This document shows, piece after piece, positions 1-12,755 of a stretch of 64,000 nucleotides of DNA (its first letter is position 1; every line of letters starts with the position of its first letter). Position numbers and translations under genes: made by a program. The stretch spans positions 124,001 through 188,000 of the forward strand of contig MCGO01000037.1 of the NCBI GenBank assembly GCA_002104985.1, written 5' to 3'. The DNA comes from Rhizoclosmatium globosum (taxonomy: Eukaryota; Chytridiomycota; Chytridiomycetes; Chytridiales; Chytriomycetaceae). The notes under the pieces are model-generated. The model ran no database searches. It saw nothing but the letters and a program-made list of their open reading frames with translations, and was not told the DNA's origin.

Positions 1-326
1 TGTGGAGCCGGAGCCGGGGCAGAGGAACCACCACCACCAAACATCGAAGTCAGACCCGCGCCGAGTGTGTGTCCAACGGCGGATCCAACGGCGACTCCCG
101 CGGCAGTCGAGGCCATGTTGGCAAAGAGCGATGGCTGCTGTGGCGCGGGTGCCATCGATGTTGGGGCCGCCATCGATGTTGGTGGTGCTGCGTGCGCAAC
201 GGGTGGCTGTGGTGGTGGTGGCGCGTGTGCTGGTGCTGCAGCCGTTGTTGATGCTGGGCGGCTTGATGTCGTCGTTGATGCTGGCTTGCGGGTGGCGGTG
301 GAGGTTGAACGCGTTTGACGGGCCAT
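1..326 (-). CDS. CHCHD2: CHCHD2/MIX17-family protein, 5' part (cut by window edge)
   Basis: The open frame runs from an ATG at 326 on the minus strand to the window edge without a stop, so only about the first 108 residues are visible. The start is [15 protein letters not shown], followed by a Ser/Thr/Ala-rich and then a Pro-rich stretch. Next comes the glycine-patterned hydrophobic segment [20 protein letters not shown] and a poly-Gly/Pro-Ala tail. That segment is the hallmark of CHCHD2/CHCHD10/Mix17 proteins, which are small proteins of the mitochondrial intermembrane space. Their twin CX9C domain lies at the C-terminus and would be outside this window. The basic, hydroxyl-rich N-terminus fits a mitochondrial targeting sequence. 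Family call is firm; function (respiratory-chain and cristae support) is by homology. Confidence 0.85.
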   Translation of the reverse strand, partial: MARQTRSTSTATRKPASTTTSSRPASTTAAAPAHAPPPPQPPVAHAAPPTSMAAPTSMAPAPQQPSLFANMASTAAGVAVGSAVGHTLGAGLTSMFGGGGSSAPAPAP

Positions 327-692
327 GCTGTTGCTGTTTTCGTTGATGTTTTCGTTTTGCTTTGTTGGAAACCCTTCACGCACACTTCTCATTTCAAAAC
401 CACGTGGTGGGGAAACCTGACAAACTTGAAACACACTTTCCACCTTCTGGAAGATTCCTTCGCTGCGTGGCTTTCTATTCATGCATCAATCTTCGATACA
501 CGGCTAGTAAAAGAAAGTTGTATAAATGAACAGAATCAAGCTCTTGGATGGACAAGAACAACAAATTGGCCGCTACTATACTGCCGTAAGTGGCAAAGCG
601 AAAAAAGGTGGGTCAATAAAGGGGAATTCAGGAAGAATACACCTCTCACACCAACAGAATCATTGTCATAATTATGAGAAAAAAGTGCAAAA
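327..692. other. Upstream region of the CHCHD2-like gene, no gene seen
   Basis: About 370 bases between the CHCHD2-like start codon and tRNA-Pro. No convincing coding frame or repeat is visible. It presumably holds the promoter of the minus-strand gene. Confidence 0.5.
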
Positions 693-764
693 GGGCCTCA
701 CTGGGAATTGAACCCAGGACCTCTCGCACCCAAAGCGAGAATCATACTACTAGACCATAAGGCC
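693..764 (-). tRNA. tRNA-Pro (TGG)
   Basis: The minus strand folds as a 72-nt cloverleaf. Acceptor GGCCTTA pairs with TGAGGCC, the anticodon stem CTCGC/GCGAG encloses loop TTTGGGT (anticodon TGG), and the T-arm has the loop TTCAATT. No intron. Confidence 0.93.
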
Positions 765-1465
765 CCTTGTTTACCAGTCAAATTATAGTGTCCTTGAATG
801 ACAAACCAGTAGGAAATATAGTTTCATATATCCTTCTTCAAACAAAATTGATTCTGAGCTTTCCTTTGTTACGCTTTGAATTCCGTACAATAGTTTTATT
901 TACAATAATAATGATGACATTTGAGATAGTGACAGAGGGCCGATTTTTTCACAGAACGCATCTCCTTCGCTTAGTGACTGGCTCATTCACTATTGCCTCA
1001 TCAAACTCGAGCATTCTTGCCATTTTGATGGTGCTGGGTGATGAAACAACCAGAGGTTGCTTGTTGTGGTGAGTGTAGGAGTAGCAACCAGCGTGGTTCG
1101 TTTGACTGCAAATGTACGAGTAGCATGTTGATGTGATGCGGACGCCGGGCATTTCGACTGGATTGCTTTTGTCTGTTCGTTGTTTTTGTTTTTTTGTGGT
1201 TGCAGGTTTTGGATGGTGCAATCGATGATGACATTCAGACAAGCTCAACGAAGCACATTTTTCTCTATCTTCTCTTTCCATTTGTTTGTTTTTTATCAGA
1301 CTTCATTCTTGATTCTGCAAAGCCATGGTTTGTATTGCAGAAATCAAACTCGAGGCGAAACTAGCTATTCTTTGAATTGAATGACTCAATACTATTGAAG
1401 ATTATTTCTTGGGCAAGTTTCATGCCTAACTTCGATATATTCCTCTTCTCCAAGCTCTGAGTAGA
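765..1465. other. Intergenic between tRNA-Pro and tRNA-Val
   Basis: About 700 bases. Short open frames exist on both strands (for example 949-1281 minus) but none shows a recognisable domain or convincing splice structure. Nothing supported here. Confidence 0.4.
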
Positions 1466-1538
1466 GGCCGTTTAGTCTAGTGGTCATGACGTCTCCTTTA
1501 CACGGAGAAGGTCGCGGGTTCGAGCCCCGCAATAGCCT
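1466..1538 (+). tRNA. tRNA-Val (TAC)
   Basis: A 73-nt plus-strand cloverleaf with D-arm TAGTCTAGTGGTCATGAC, anticodon stem TCTCC/GGAGA around TTTACAC (anticodon TAC), and T-arm GCGGG-TTCGAGC-CCCGC. The acceptor stem GGCCGTT/AATAGCC contains one C-A mismatch. Confidence 0.93.
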
Positions 1539-2074
1539 CTTTTAACTCCATTTCAAGATAATTTTGCTAATTTCCGTCTGTTCAGTACCAGAACAGCTAT
1601 CCTTTTTGTTGCAACAGTGTTGGATTTCAATAAGATATTGTGTTTAATGTCATGTTCATGTTGAAGTATTAATGAACTTCTGGGGTTGCATTGTTTGTTT
1701 GCATTGACTTAAAACAAATTTCTGATACTTATCACGTTGGTTGGTGTTAGTTGTGAGTTCCTTTTATGTTTGTCATGAATGGGTTGTTCCCCCTATGACA
1801 GTCCTTCCATGTTGTTTGAGTTTGCATCATGTTATCATTTATCTGCTTGTTCTTGCAAGTCTGGTTTGCATTTGTCATTCTATTTGTTCAAGTTTACATT
1901 GCAAAATACTTGTTGCGTATTGTGTAGTTACTTGACTGTCCGCCCTGTTTAGCAGATGTTAAGCTCCAATTGTGTTGTTCTAACAGCTCCTGTGTGATTC
2001 CGTTTTGCATCATGTCGTGTTTGTATGAGAAAGTTACTTATTTCACATTGAAGATGGCAGAACTCTGTTGCATT
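1539..2074. other. AT-rich spacer before the satellite
   Basis: About 535 T-rich bases with no supported gene. The sequence grades into degenerate satellite-like sequence just before 2080. Confidence 0.4.
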
Positions 2075-5000
2075 TTGAGTTCCTTGCCAATCCTCTCCTA
2101 AAATGCGACAGGATGGATATCAGCCCAGATGAACTCTGGAAGCTGAATTCTGGCTGCTTACCAATCTGGTGCAGTGCTTTGAGTTCCTGAAAGAAATTGC
2201 AATGAGTTTGGAGGCTGTTTGGGAGTGATTACCAATCCTGTCGTAAAATGCGACAGGATGGATATCAGCCCAGATGAACTCTGGAAGCTGAATTCTGGCT
2301 GCTTACCAATCTGGTGCAGTGCTTTGAGTTCCTGAAAGAAATTGCAATGAGTTTGGAGGCTGTTTGGAAGAGATTACCAATCCTGTTGTAAAATGCGACA
2401 GGATGGATATCAGCCCAGTTGAGACTCTGGAACTTGAATTCTGGCTGCTATCAATCTGGTACAGTGCTTAGAGTTCCTTTCTTAAATTGCAATGAATTTG
2501 GAGGCTGTTTGGGAGTGATTACCAAACCTGTCGTAAAATGCGACAGGATGGATATCAGCCCAGATGAACTCTGGAAGCTGAATTCTGACTGCTTACCAAT
2601 CTGGTACAGTGCTTTGAGTCCATTTCAGGATTTGCAATCAGTTTGGAGGCTGTTTGGGAGTGATTACCAAACCTGTCGTAAAATGCGACAGGATGGATAT
2701 CAGCCCAGTTGAGACTCTGGAACTTGAATTCTGGCTGCTATCCAATCTGGTGCATGATTTGAGTTCCTGTCAGTATTTGCAATGAGTTTGGAGGCTGTTT
2801 GGGAGTGATTACCAATCCTGTTGTAAAATGCGACAGGATGGATATCAGCCCAGTTGAGACTCTGGAACTTGAATTCTGGCTGCTATCAATCTGGTACAGT
2901 GCTTAGAGTTCCTTTCTTAAATTGCAATGAATTTGGAGGCTGTTTGGGAGAGATTACCAATCCTGTCGTAAAATGCGACAGGATGGATATCAGCCCAGAT
3001 GAACTCTGGAAGCTGAATTCTGGCTGCTTACTAATCTGGTACAGTGCTTTGAGTTCCTGAAAGAAATTGCAATGAGTTTGGAGGCTGTTTGGGAGAGATT
3101 ACCAATCCTGTTGTAAAATGCGACAGGATGGATATCAGCCCAGTTGAGACTCTGGAACTTGAATTCTGGCTGCTATCCAATCTGGTACAGTGCTTTGAGT
3201 TCCTTTCTTAAATTGCAATCAGTTTGGAGGCTGTTTGGGAGTGATTACCAAACCTGTCGTAAAATGCGACAGGATGGATATCAGCCCAGTTGAACTCTGG
3301 AAGCTGAATTCTGACTGCTTACCAATCTGGTACAGTGCTTTGAGTTCCTTTCTTAAATTGCAATCAGTTTGGAGGCTGTTTGGGAGTGATTACCAAACCT
3401 GTCGTAAAATGCAACAGGATGGATATCAGCCCAGTTGAACTCTGGAAGCTGAATTCTGACTGCTTACCAATCTGGTACAGTGCTTTGAGTTCCTTTCAGG
3501 ATTTGCAATGAGTTTGGAGGCTGTTTGGGAGTGATTACCAATCCTGTCGTAAAATGCGACAGGATGGATATCAGCCCAGTTGAGACTCTGGAACTTGAAT
3601 TCTGGCTGCTATCCAATCTGGTACAGTGCTTTGAGTTCCTTTCTTAAATTGCAATCAGTTTGGAGGCTGTTTGGGAGTGATTACCAAACCTGTCGTAAAA
3701 TGCGACAGGATGGATATCAGCCCAGTTGAACTCTGGAAGCTGAATTCTGGCTGCTATCCAATCTGGTACAGTGCTTTGAGTTCCTTTCTTAAATTGCAAT
3801 CAGTTTGGAGGCTGTTTGGGAGTGATTACCAAACCTGTCGTAAAATGCAACAGGATGGATATCAGCCCAGTTGAACTCTGGAAGCTGAATTCTGACTGCT
3901 TACCAATCTGGTACAGTGCTTTGAGTTCCTTTCAGGATTTGCAATGAGTTTGGAGGCTGTTTGGGAGTGATTACCAATCCTGTCGTAAAATGCGACAGGA
4001 TGGATATCAGCCCAGATGAACTCTGGAAGCTGAATTCTGGCTGCTTACCAATCTGGTGCAGTGATTTGAGTTCCTGTCAGTATTTGCAATGAGTTTGGAG
4101 ACTGTTTGGGAGTGATTACCAATTATGTCGTAAAATGCGACAGGATGGATATCAGCCCAGATGAACTCTGGAAGCTGAATTCTGGCTGCTTACCAATCTG
4201 GTGCAGTGATTTGAGTTCCTGTCAGTATTTGCAATGAGTTTGGAGACTGTTTGGGAGTGATTACCAAACCTGTCGTAAAATGCGACAGGATGGATATCAG
4301 CCCAGTTGAACTCTGGAAGCTGAATTCTGGCTGCTATCCAATCTGGTACAGTGCTTTGAGTTCCTTTCTTAAATTGCAATCAGTTTGGAGGCTGTTTGGG
4401 AGTGATTACCAATCCTGTCGTAAAATGCGACAGGATGGATATCAGCCCAGTTGAGACTCTGGAACTTGAATTCTGGCTGCTATCCAATCTGGTACAGTGC
4501 TTTGAGTTCCTTTCTTAAATTGCAATCAGTTTGGAGGCTGTTTGGGAGTGATTACCAAACCTGTCGTAAAATGCGACAGGATGGATATCAGCCCAGTTGA
4601 ACTCTGGAAGCTGAATTCTGGCTGCTATCCAATCTGGTACAGTGCTTTGAGTTCCTTTCTTAAATTGCAATCAGTTTGGAGGCTGTTTGGGAGTGATTAC
4701 CAAACCTGTCGTAAAATGCAACAGGATGGATATCAGCCCAGTTGAACTCTGGAAGCTGAATTCTGACTGCTTACCAATCTGGTACAGTGCTTTGAGTTCC
4801 TTTCAGGATTTGCAATGAGTTTGGAGGCTGTTTGGGAGTGATTACCAATCCTGTCGTAAAATGCGACAGGATGGATATCAGCCCAGTTGAGACTCTGGAA
4901 CTTGAATTCTGGCTGCTATCCAATCTGGTACAGTGCTTTGAGTTCCTTTCTTAAATTGCAATGAGTTTGGTAACTGTTTGGGAGTGATTACCAAACCTGT

Positions 5001-8000
5001 CGTAAAATGCGACAGGATGGATATCAGCCCAGTTGAACTCTGGAAGCTGAATTCTGGCTGCTATCCAATCTGGTGCATGATTTGAGTTCCTGTCAGTATT
5101 TGCAATGAGTTTGGAGGCTGTTTGGGAGTGATTACCAATCCTGTCGTAAAATGCGACAGGATGGATATCAGCCCAGTTGAGACTCTGGAAGCTGAATTCT
5201 GGCTGCTTACCAATCTGGTACAGTGCTTTGAGTTCCTTTCTTAAATTGCAATCAGTTTGGAGGCTGTTTGGGAGTGATTACCAATCCTGTTGTAAAATGC
5301 GACAGGATGGATATCAGCCCAGAATGAACTCTGGAAGCTGAATTCTGGCTGCTTACCAATCTGGTGCAGTGATTTGAGTTCCTGTCAGTATTTGCAATGA
5401 GTTTGGAGACTGTTTGGGAGTGATTACCAATTATGTCGTAAAATGCGACAGGATGGATATCAGCCCAGATGAACTCTGGAAGCTGAATTCTGGCTGCTTA
5501 CCAATCTGGTGCAGTGATTTGAGTTCCTGTCAGTATTTGCAATGAGTTTGGAGACTGTTTGGGAGTGATTACCAAACCTGTCGTAAAATGCGACAGGATG
5601 GATATCAGCCCAGTTGAACTCTGGAAGCTGAATTCTGGCTGCTATCCATCTGGTACAGTGCTTTGAGTTCCTTTCTTAAATTGCAATCAGTTTGGAGGCT
5701 GTTTGGGAGTGATTACCAAACCTGTCGTAAAATGCAACAGGATGGATATCAGCCCAGTTGAACTCTGGAAGCTGAATTCTGACTGCTTACCAATCTGGTA
5801 CAGTGCTTTGAGTTCCTTTCAGGATTTGCAATGAGTTTGGAGGCTGTTTGGGAGTGATTACCAATCCTGTCGTAAAATGCGACAGGATGGATATCAGCCC
5901 AGATGAACTCTGGAAGCTGAATTCTGGCTGCTTACCAATCTGGTGCAGTGATTTGAGTTCCTGTCAGTATTTGCAATGAGTTTGGAGACTGTTTGGGAGT
6001 GATTACCAAACCTGTCGTAAAATGCGACAGGATGGATATCAGCCCAGTTGAACTCTGGAAGCTGAATTCTGGCTGCTATCCAATTGGTACAGTGCTTTGA
6101 GTTCCTTTCTTAAATTGCAATCAGTTTGGAGGCTGTTTGGGAGTGATTACCAAACCTGTCGTAAAATGCGACAGGATGGATATCAGCCCAGTTGAACTCT
6201 GGAAGCTGAATTCTGGCTGCTATCCAATCTGGTACAGTGCTTTGAGTTTCCTTTCTTAAATTGCAATCAGTTTGGAGGCTGTTTGGGAGTGATTACCAAA
6301 CCTGTCGTAAAATGCAACAGGATGGATATCAGCCCAGTTGAACTCTGGAAGCTGAATTCTGACTGCTTACCAATCTGGTACAGTGCTTTGAGTTCCTTTC
6401 AGGATTTGCAATGAGTTTGGAGGCTGTTTGGGAGTGATTACCAATCCTGTCGTAAAATGCGACAGGATGGATATCAGCCCAGTTGAGACTCTGGAACTTG
6501 AATTCTGGCTGCTATCCAATCTGGTACAGTGCTTTGAGTTCCTTTCTTAAATTGCAATGAGTTTGGTAACTGTTTGGGAGTGATTACCAAACCTGTCGTA
6601 AAATGCGACAGGATGGATATCAGCCCAGTTGAACTCTGGAAGCTGAATTCTGGCTGCTATCCAATCTGGTGCATGATTTGAGTTCCTGTCAGTATTTGCA
6701 ATGAGTTTGGAGGCTGTTTGGGAGTGATTACCAATCCTGTCGTAAAATGCGACAGGATGGATATCAGCCCAGTTGAGACTCTGGAAGCTGAATTCTGGCT
6801 GCTTACCAATCTGGTACAGTGCTTTGAGTTCCTTTCTTAAATTGCAATCAGTTTGGAGGCTGTTTGGGAGTGATTACCAATCCTGTTGTAAAATGCGACA
6901 GGATGGATATCAGCCCAGATGAACTCTGGAAGCTGAATTCTGGCTGCTTACCAATCTGGTGCAGTGATTTGAGTTCCTGTCAGTATTTGCAATGAGTTTG
7001 GAGACTGTTTGGGAGTGATTACCAATTATGTCGTAAAATGCGACAGGATGGATATCAGCCCAGATGAACTCTGGAAGCTGAATTCTGGCTGCTTACCAAT
7101 CTGGTGCAGTGATTTGAGTTCCTGTCAGTATTTGCAATGAGTTTGGAGACTGTTTGGGAGTGATTACCAAACCTGTCGTAAAATGCGACAGGATGGATAT
7201 CAGCCCAGTTGAACTCTGGAAGCTGAATTCTGGCTGCTATCCAATCTGGTACAGTGCTTTGAGTTCCTTTCTTAAATTGCAATCAGTTTGGAGGCTGTTT
7301 GGGAGTGATTACCAAACCTGTCGTAAAATGCAACAGGATGGATATCAGCCCAGTTGAACTCTGGAAGCTGAATTCTGATGCTTACCAATCTGGTACAGTG
7401 CTTTGAGTTCCTTTCAGGATTTGCAATGAGTTTGGAGGCTGTTTGGGAGTGATTACCAATCCTGTCGTAAAATGCGACAGGATGGATATCAGCCCAGTTG
7501 AACTCTGGAAGCTGAATTCTGGCTGCTATCCAATCTGGTACAGTGCTTTGAGTTCCTTTCTTAAATTGCAATCAGTTTGGAGGCTGTTTGGGAGTGATTA
7601 CCAAACCTGTCGTAAAATGCAACAGGATGGATATCAGCCCAGTTGAACTCTGGAAGCTGAATTCTGACTGCTTACCAATCTGGTACAGTGCTTTGAGTTC
7701 CTTTCAGGATTGCAATGAGTTTGGAGGCTGTTTGGGAGTGATTACCAATCCTGTCGTAAAATGCGACAGGATGGATATCAGCCCAGTTGAACTCTGGAAG
7801 CTGAATTCTGGCTGCTATCCAATCTGGTACAGTGCTTTGAGTTCCTTTCTTAAATTGCAATCAGTTTGGAGGCTGTTTGGGAGTGATTACCAATCCTGTT
7901 GTAAAATGCGACAGGATGGATATCAGCCCAGATGAACTCTGGAAGCTGAATTCTGGCTGCTTACCAATCTGGTGCAGTGATTTGAGTTCCTGTCAGTATT

Positions 8001-11000
8001 TGCAATGAGTTTGGAGACTGTTTGGGAGTGATTACCAATTATGTCGTAAAATGCGACAGGATGGATATCAGCCCAGATGAACTCTGGAAGCTGAATTCTG
8101 GCTGCTTACCAATCTGGTGCAGTGATTTGAGTTCCTGTCAGTATTTGCAATGAGTTTGGAGACTGTTTGGGAGTGATTACCAAACCTGTCGTAAAATGCG
8201 ACAGGATGGATATCAGCCCAGTTGAACTCTGGAAGCTGAATTCTGGCTGCTATCCAATCTGGTACAGTGCTTTGAGTTCCTTTCTTAAATTGCAATCAGT
8301 TTGGAGGCTGTTTGGGAGTGATTACCAAACCTGTCGTAAAATGCAACAGGATGGATATCAGCCCAGTTGAACTCTGGAAGCTGAATTCTGACTGCTTACC
8401 AATCTGGTACAGTGCTTTGAGTTCCTTTCAGGATTTGCAATGAGTTTGGAGGCTGTTTGGGAGTGATTACCAATCCTGTCGTAAAATGCGACAGGATGGA
8501 TATCAGCCCAGTTGAGACTCTGGAACTTGAATTCTGGCTGCTATCCAATCTGGTACAGTGCTTTGAGTTCCTTTCTTAAATTGCAATCAGTTTGGAGGCT
8601 GTTTGGGAGTGATTACCAAACCTGTCGTAAAATGCGACAGGATGGATATCAGCCCAGTTGAACTCTGGAAGCTGAATTCTGACTGCTTACCAATCTGGTA
8701 CAGTGCTTTGAGTTCCTTTCAGGATTTGCAATGAGTTTGGAGGCTGTTTGGGAGTGATTACCAATCCTGTCGTAAAATGCGACAGGATGGATATCAGCCC
8801 AGTTGAGACTCTGGAAGCTGAATTCTGGCTGCTATCCAATCTGGTACAGTGCTTTGAGTTCCTTTCTTAAATTGCAATCAGTTTGGAGGCTGTTTGGGAG
8901 TGATTACCAAACCTGTCGTAAAATGCAACAGGATGGATATCAGCCCAGTTGAACTCTGGAAGCTGAATTCTGGCTGCTATCCAATCTGGTACAGTGCTTT
9001 GAGTTCCTTTCTTAAATTGCAATCAGTTTGGAGGCTGTTTGGGAGTGATTACCAAACCTGTCGTAAAATGCGACAGGATGGATATCAGCCCAGTTGAACT
9101 CTGGAAGCTGAATTCTGGCTGCTATCCAATCTGGTGCATGATTTGAGTTCCTGTCAGTATTTGCAATGAGTTTGGAGGCTGTTTGGGAGTGATTACCAAT
9201 CCTGTCGTAAAATGCGACAGGATGGATATCAGCCCAGTTGAGACTCTGGAAGCTGAATTCTGACTGCTTACCAATCTGGTGCAGTGATTTGAGTTCTGTC
9301 AGTATTTGCAATGAGTTTGGAGACTGTTTGGGAGTGATTACCAAACCTGTCGTAAAATGCGACAGGATGGATATCAGCCCAGTTGAACTCTGGAAGCTGA
9401 ATTCTGGCTGCTATCCAATCTGGTACAGTGCTTTGAGTTCCTTTCTTAAATTGCAATCAGTTTGGAGGCTGTTTGGGAGTGATTACCAAACCTGTCGTAA
9501 AATGCAACAGGATGGATACAGCCCAGTTGAACTCTGGAAGCTGAATTCTGACTGCTTACCAATCTGGTACAGTGCTTTGAGTTCCTTTCAGGATTTGCAA
9601 TGAGTTTGGAGGCTGTTTGGGAGTGATTACCAATCCTGTCGTAAAATGCGACAGGATGGATATCAGCCCAGTTGAACTCTGGAAGCTGAATTCTGGCTGC
9701 TATCCAATCTGGTACAGTGCTTTGAGTTCCTTTCTTCAATTGCAATCAGTTTGGAGGCTGTTTGGGAGTGATTACCAAACCTGTCGTAAAATGCAACAGG
9801 ATGGATATCAGCCCAGTTGAGACTCTGGAAGCTGAATTCTGGCTGCTATCCAATCTGGTGCATGATTTGAGTTCCTGTCAGTATTTGCAATGAGTTTGGA
9901 GGCTGTTTGGGAGTGATTACCAATCCTGTCGTAAAATGCGACAGGATGGATATCAGCCCAGTTGAGACTCTGGAAGCTGAATTCTGGCTGCTATCCAATC
10001 TGGTGCATGATTTGAGTTCCTGTCAGTATTTGCAATGAGTTTGGAGGCTGTTTGGGAGTGATTACCAATCCTGTCGTAAAATGCGACAGGATGGATATCA
10101 GCCCAGTTGAGACTCTGGAACTTGAATTCTGGCTGCTATCCAATCTGGTGCATGATTTGAGTTCCTGTCAGTATTTGCAATGAGTTTGGAGGCTGTTTGG
10201 GAGTGATTACCAATCCTGTCGTAAAATGCGACAGGATGGATATCAGCCCAGTTGAGACTCTGGAAGCTGAATTCTGGCTGCTTACCAATCTGGTACAGTG
10301 CTTTGAGTTCCTTTCAGTATTTGCAATCAGTTTGGAGGCTGTTTGGGAGTGATTACCAATCCTGTCGTAAAATGCGACAGGATGGATATCAGCCCAGTTG
10401 AGACTCTGGAACTTGAATTCTGGCTGCTTACCAATCTGGTACAGTGCTTTGAGTTCCTTTCAGTATTTGCAATCAGTTTCGAGGCTGTTTGGGAGTGATT
10501 ACTAATCCTGTCGTAAAATGCGACAGGATGGATATCAGCCCAGTTGAGACTCTGGAACTTGAATTCTGGCTGCTATCCAATCTGGTGCATGATTTGAGTT
10601 CCTGTCAGTATTTGCAATGAGTTTGGAGGCTGTTTGGGAGTGATTACCAATCCTGTCGTAAAATGCGACAGGATGGATATCAGCCCAGTTGAGACTCTGG
10701 AAGCTGAATTCTGGCTGCTTACCAATCTGGTACAGTGCTTTGAGTTCCTTTCAGTATTTGCAATCAGTTTGGAGGCTGTTTGGGAGTGATTACCAATCCT
10801 GTCGTAAAATGCGACAGGATGGATATCAGCCCAGTTGAGACTCTGGAAGCTGAATTCTGGCTGCTTACCAATCTGGTACAGTGCTTTGAGTTCCTTTCAG
10901 TATTTGCAATCAGTTTGGAGGCTGTTTGGGAGTGATTACCAATCCTGTCGTAAAATGCGACAGGATGGATATCAGCCCAGTTGAGACTCTGGAACTTGAA

Positions 11001-11800
11001 TTCTGGCTGCTTACCAATCTGGTACAGTGCTTTGAGTTCCTTTCAGTATTTGCAATCAGTTTCGAGGCTGTTTGGGAGTGATTACTAATCCTGTCGTAAA
11101 ATGCGACAGGATGGATATCAGCCCAGTTGAGACTCTGGAACTTGAATTCTGGCTGCTATCCAATCTGGTGCATGATTTGAGTTCCTGTCAGTATTTGCAA
11201 TGAGTTTGGAGGCTGTTTGGGAGTGATTACCAATCCTGTCGTAAAATGCGACAGGATGGATATCAGCCCAGTTGAGACTCTGGAAGCTGAATTCTGGCTG
11301 CTTACCAATCTGGTACAGTGCTTTGAGTTCCTTTCAGTATTTGCAATCAGTTTGGAGGCTGTTTGGGAGTGATTACCAATCCTGTCGTAAAATGCGACAG
11401 GATGGATATCAGCCCAGTTGAGACTCTGGAACTTGAATTCTGGCTGCTTACCAATCTGGTACAGTGCTTTGAGTTCCTTTCAGGATTTGCAATGAGTTTG
11501 GAGGCTGTTTGGGAGTGATTACCAATCCTGTCGTAAAATGCGACAGGATGGATATCAGCCCAGTTGAGACTCTGGAAGCTGAATTCTGGCTGCTTACCAA
11601 TCTGGTACAGTGCTTTGAGTTCCTTTCTTAAATTGCAATCAGTTTGGAGGCTGTTTGGGAGTGATTACCAATCCTGTCGTAAAATGCAACAGGATGGATA
11701 TCAGCCCAATTGAACCTCTGGAAGCTGAATTCTGGCTGCTTACCAATCTGGTGCAGTGCTTTGAGTTCCTGAAAGAAATTGCAATGAGTTTGGAGGCTGT
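2075..11800. repeat. Satellite array, ~145-bp unit, about 67 copies
   Basis: Head-to-tail units of about 145 bp; the landmark GGATGGATATCAGCCCAG recurs at 2111, 2256 and onward. Every unit holds a small inverted repeat, CCTGTCG and CGACAGG, separated by about 7 nt. Unit variants differ in the segments CTTTCTTAAATTGCAATCAG, CTGTCAGTATTTGCAATGAG and CTTTCAGGATTTGCAATGAG, and alternate in longer blocks. A rare variant with ATTATGTCG recurs at about 4118, 5426, 7021 and 8034, spacings near 9, 11 and 7 units, so block duplication has occurred. The unit length is not a multiple of three, so the 60-120-residue open frames inside it are by-products. A centromeric or heterochromatic role is possible but not shown by sequence. 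Confidence 0.97.
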
Positions 11801-12755
11801 GGACTGACAGGGATAACATGTCAGACAAATACCTTGCTGAACTTCTTTTGCTGAACTTCTTGGTATGCCAACGTGGTTTTTAACGCCTGCGGAAAGAGAA
11901 TTATATGTTTTTCTTTTAATTATCTTTATTCTTTGACTAAAATTGACAATGATTATATATAAGATCTCAAGTGAGCTCTGTAACTCCAACAGCATCATCG
12001 GGCTTCAGACAACAAGCATTGAACGCTGTTTCCACTTCTGGCAAAAGTAGATCTCCTCTGTTGTGCTTCAACAGCCATACATACGATTCGAGGATTTCTG
12101 ATTGTCTGTGTTGCTTAACATTGATTGTTTCATTTGATGCTGTCCTAGTCCCCATATAGATAAGAAGAAGAAAAAAGGGGAAATGGAAAATGAAATTCAA
12201 ATTATATGACTCATGATGAATGGGGGGAGTCTTGGACTCCCAGGGAGCTGCTGTGCATTTGGGCCATTTTAACTATTACAAGGTAGGTTGTAATTAAACT
12301 TAAAAAAATCGAGCTTTCAAAGCTCTACCTAACTATCTTAACATTAGTAATGCGCAGTTCCAGTGTTACAAGAAAATGTCACAAAAAGTATGCAATCAGC
12401 GTTCATGATTCAACTGAAAAACTCTTATGACATTTTAGTTGACTGATTTTTATTGAACTGATTGTGTCTTTGGGTTTTGTCTAACATTGTGCATCCCTTC
12501 CTCTCATACTTCCATTTTGCAGTTTTTGCCGAAGAGGGGGCACACCAGGAAACTTTAAAACCACAAAAAACAAAGGTCTCGGAGCGTCTCCGGAGCGTTC
12601 CGTGCAATGTCTCCCACGTGAAGAACCCTATTGCTCTTTTTTTGGAAGCAATTTTCGCAGACACAAAAGGGCCTCTTTCGTTTTTCACCTGTCAAGTAAG
12701 TGGCTCACCCTCCTCTGTTCGCCTTAAAAGTAACAAACCCAATCTATGCATAGCC
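11801..12755. other. Non-satellite spacer and upstream region of the AGC gene
   Basis: About 950 bases with no recognisable domain on either strand. The last few hundred bases presumably hold the promoter and 5' UTR of the carrier gene starting at 12756. Confidence 0.4.

Noticed and set aside
949..1281. Minus-strand frame ending in TKRRRCVL
   Set aside because: Low-complexity composition and no recognisable domain; not enough to call a gene.
2419..9820. Many 60-120-residue open frames with repeated peptides such as DRMDISPVELWKLNSGC
   Set aside because: They arise from the 145-bp satellite. The unit is not a multiple of three, frames break every one to two units, and both strands show similar frames.
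2075..11800. CRISPR-like regular spacing with a small palindrome
   Set aside because: The whole 145-bp unit is repeated; there are no unique spacers, and the setting is eukaryotic.
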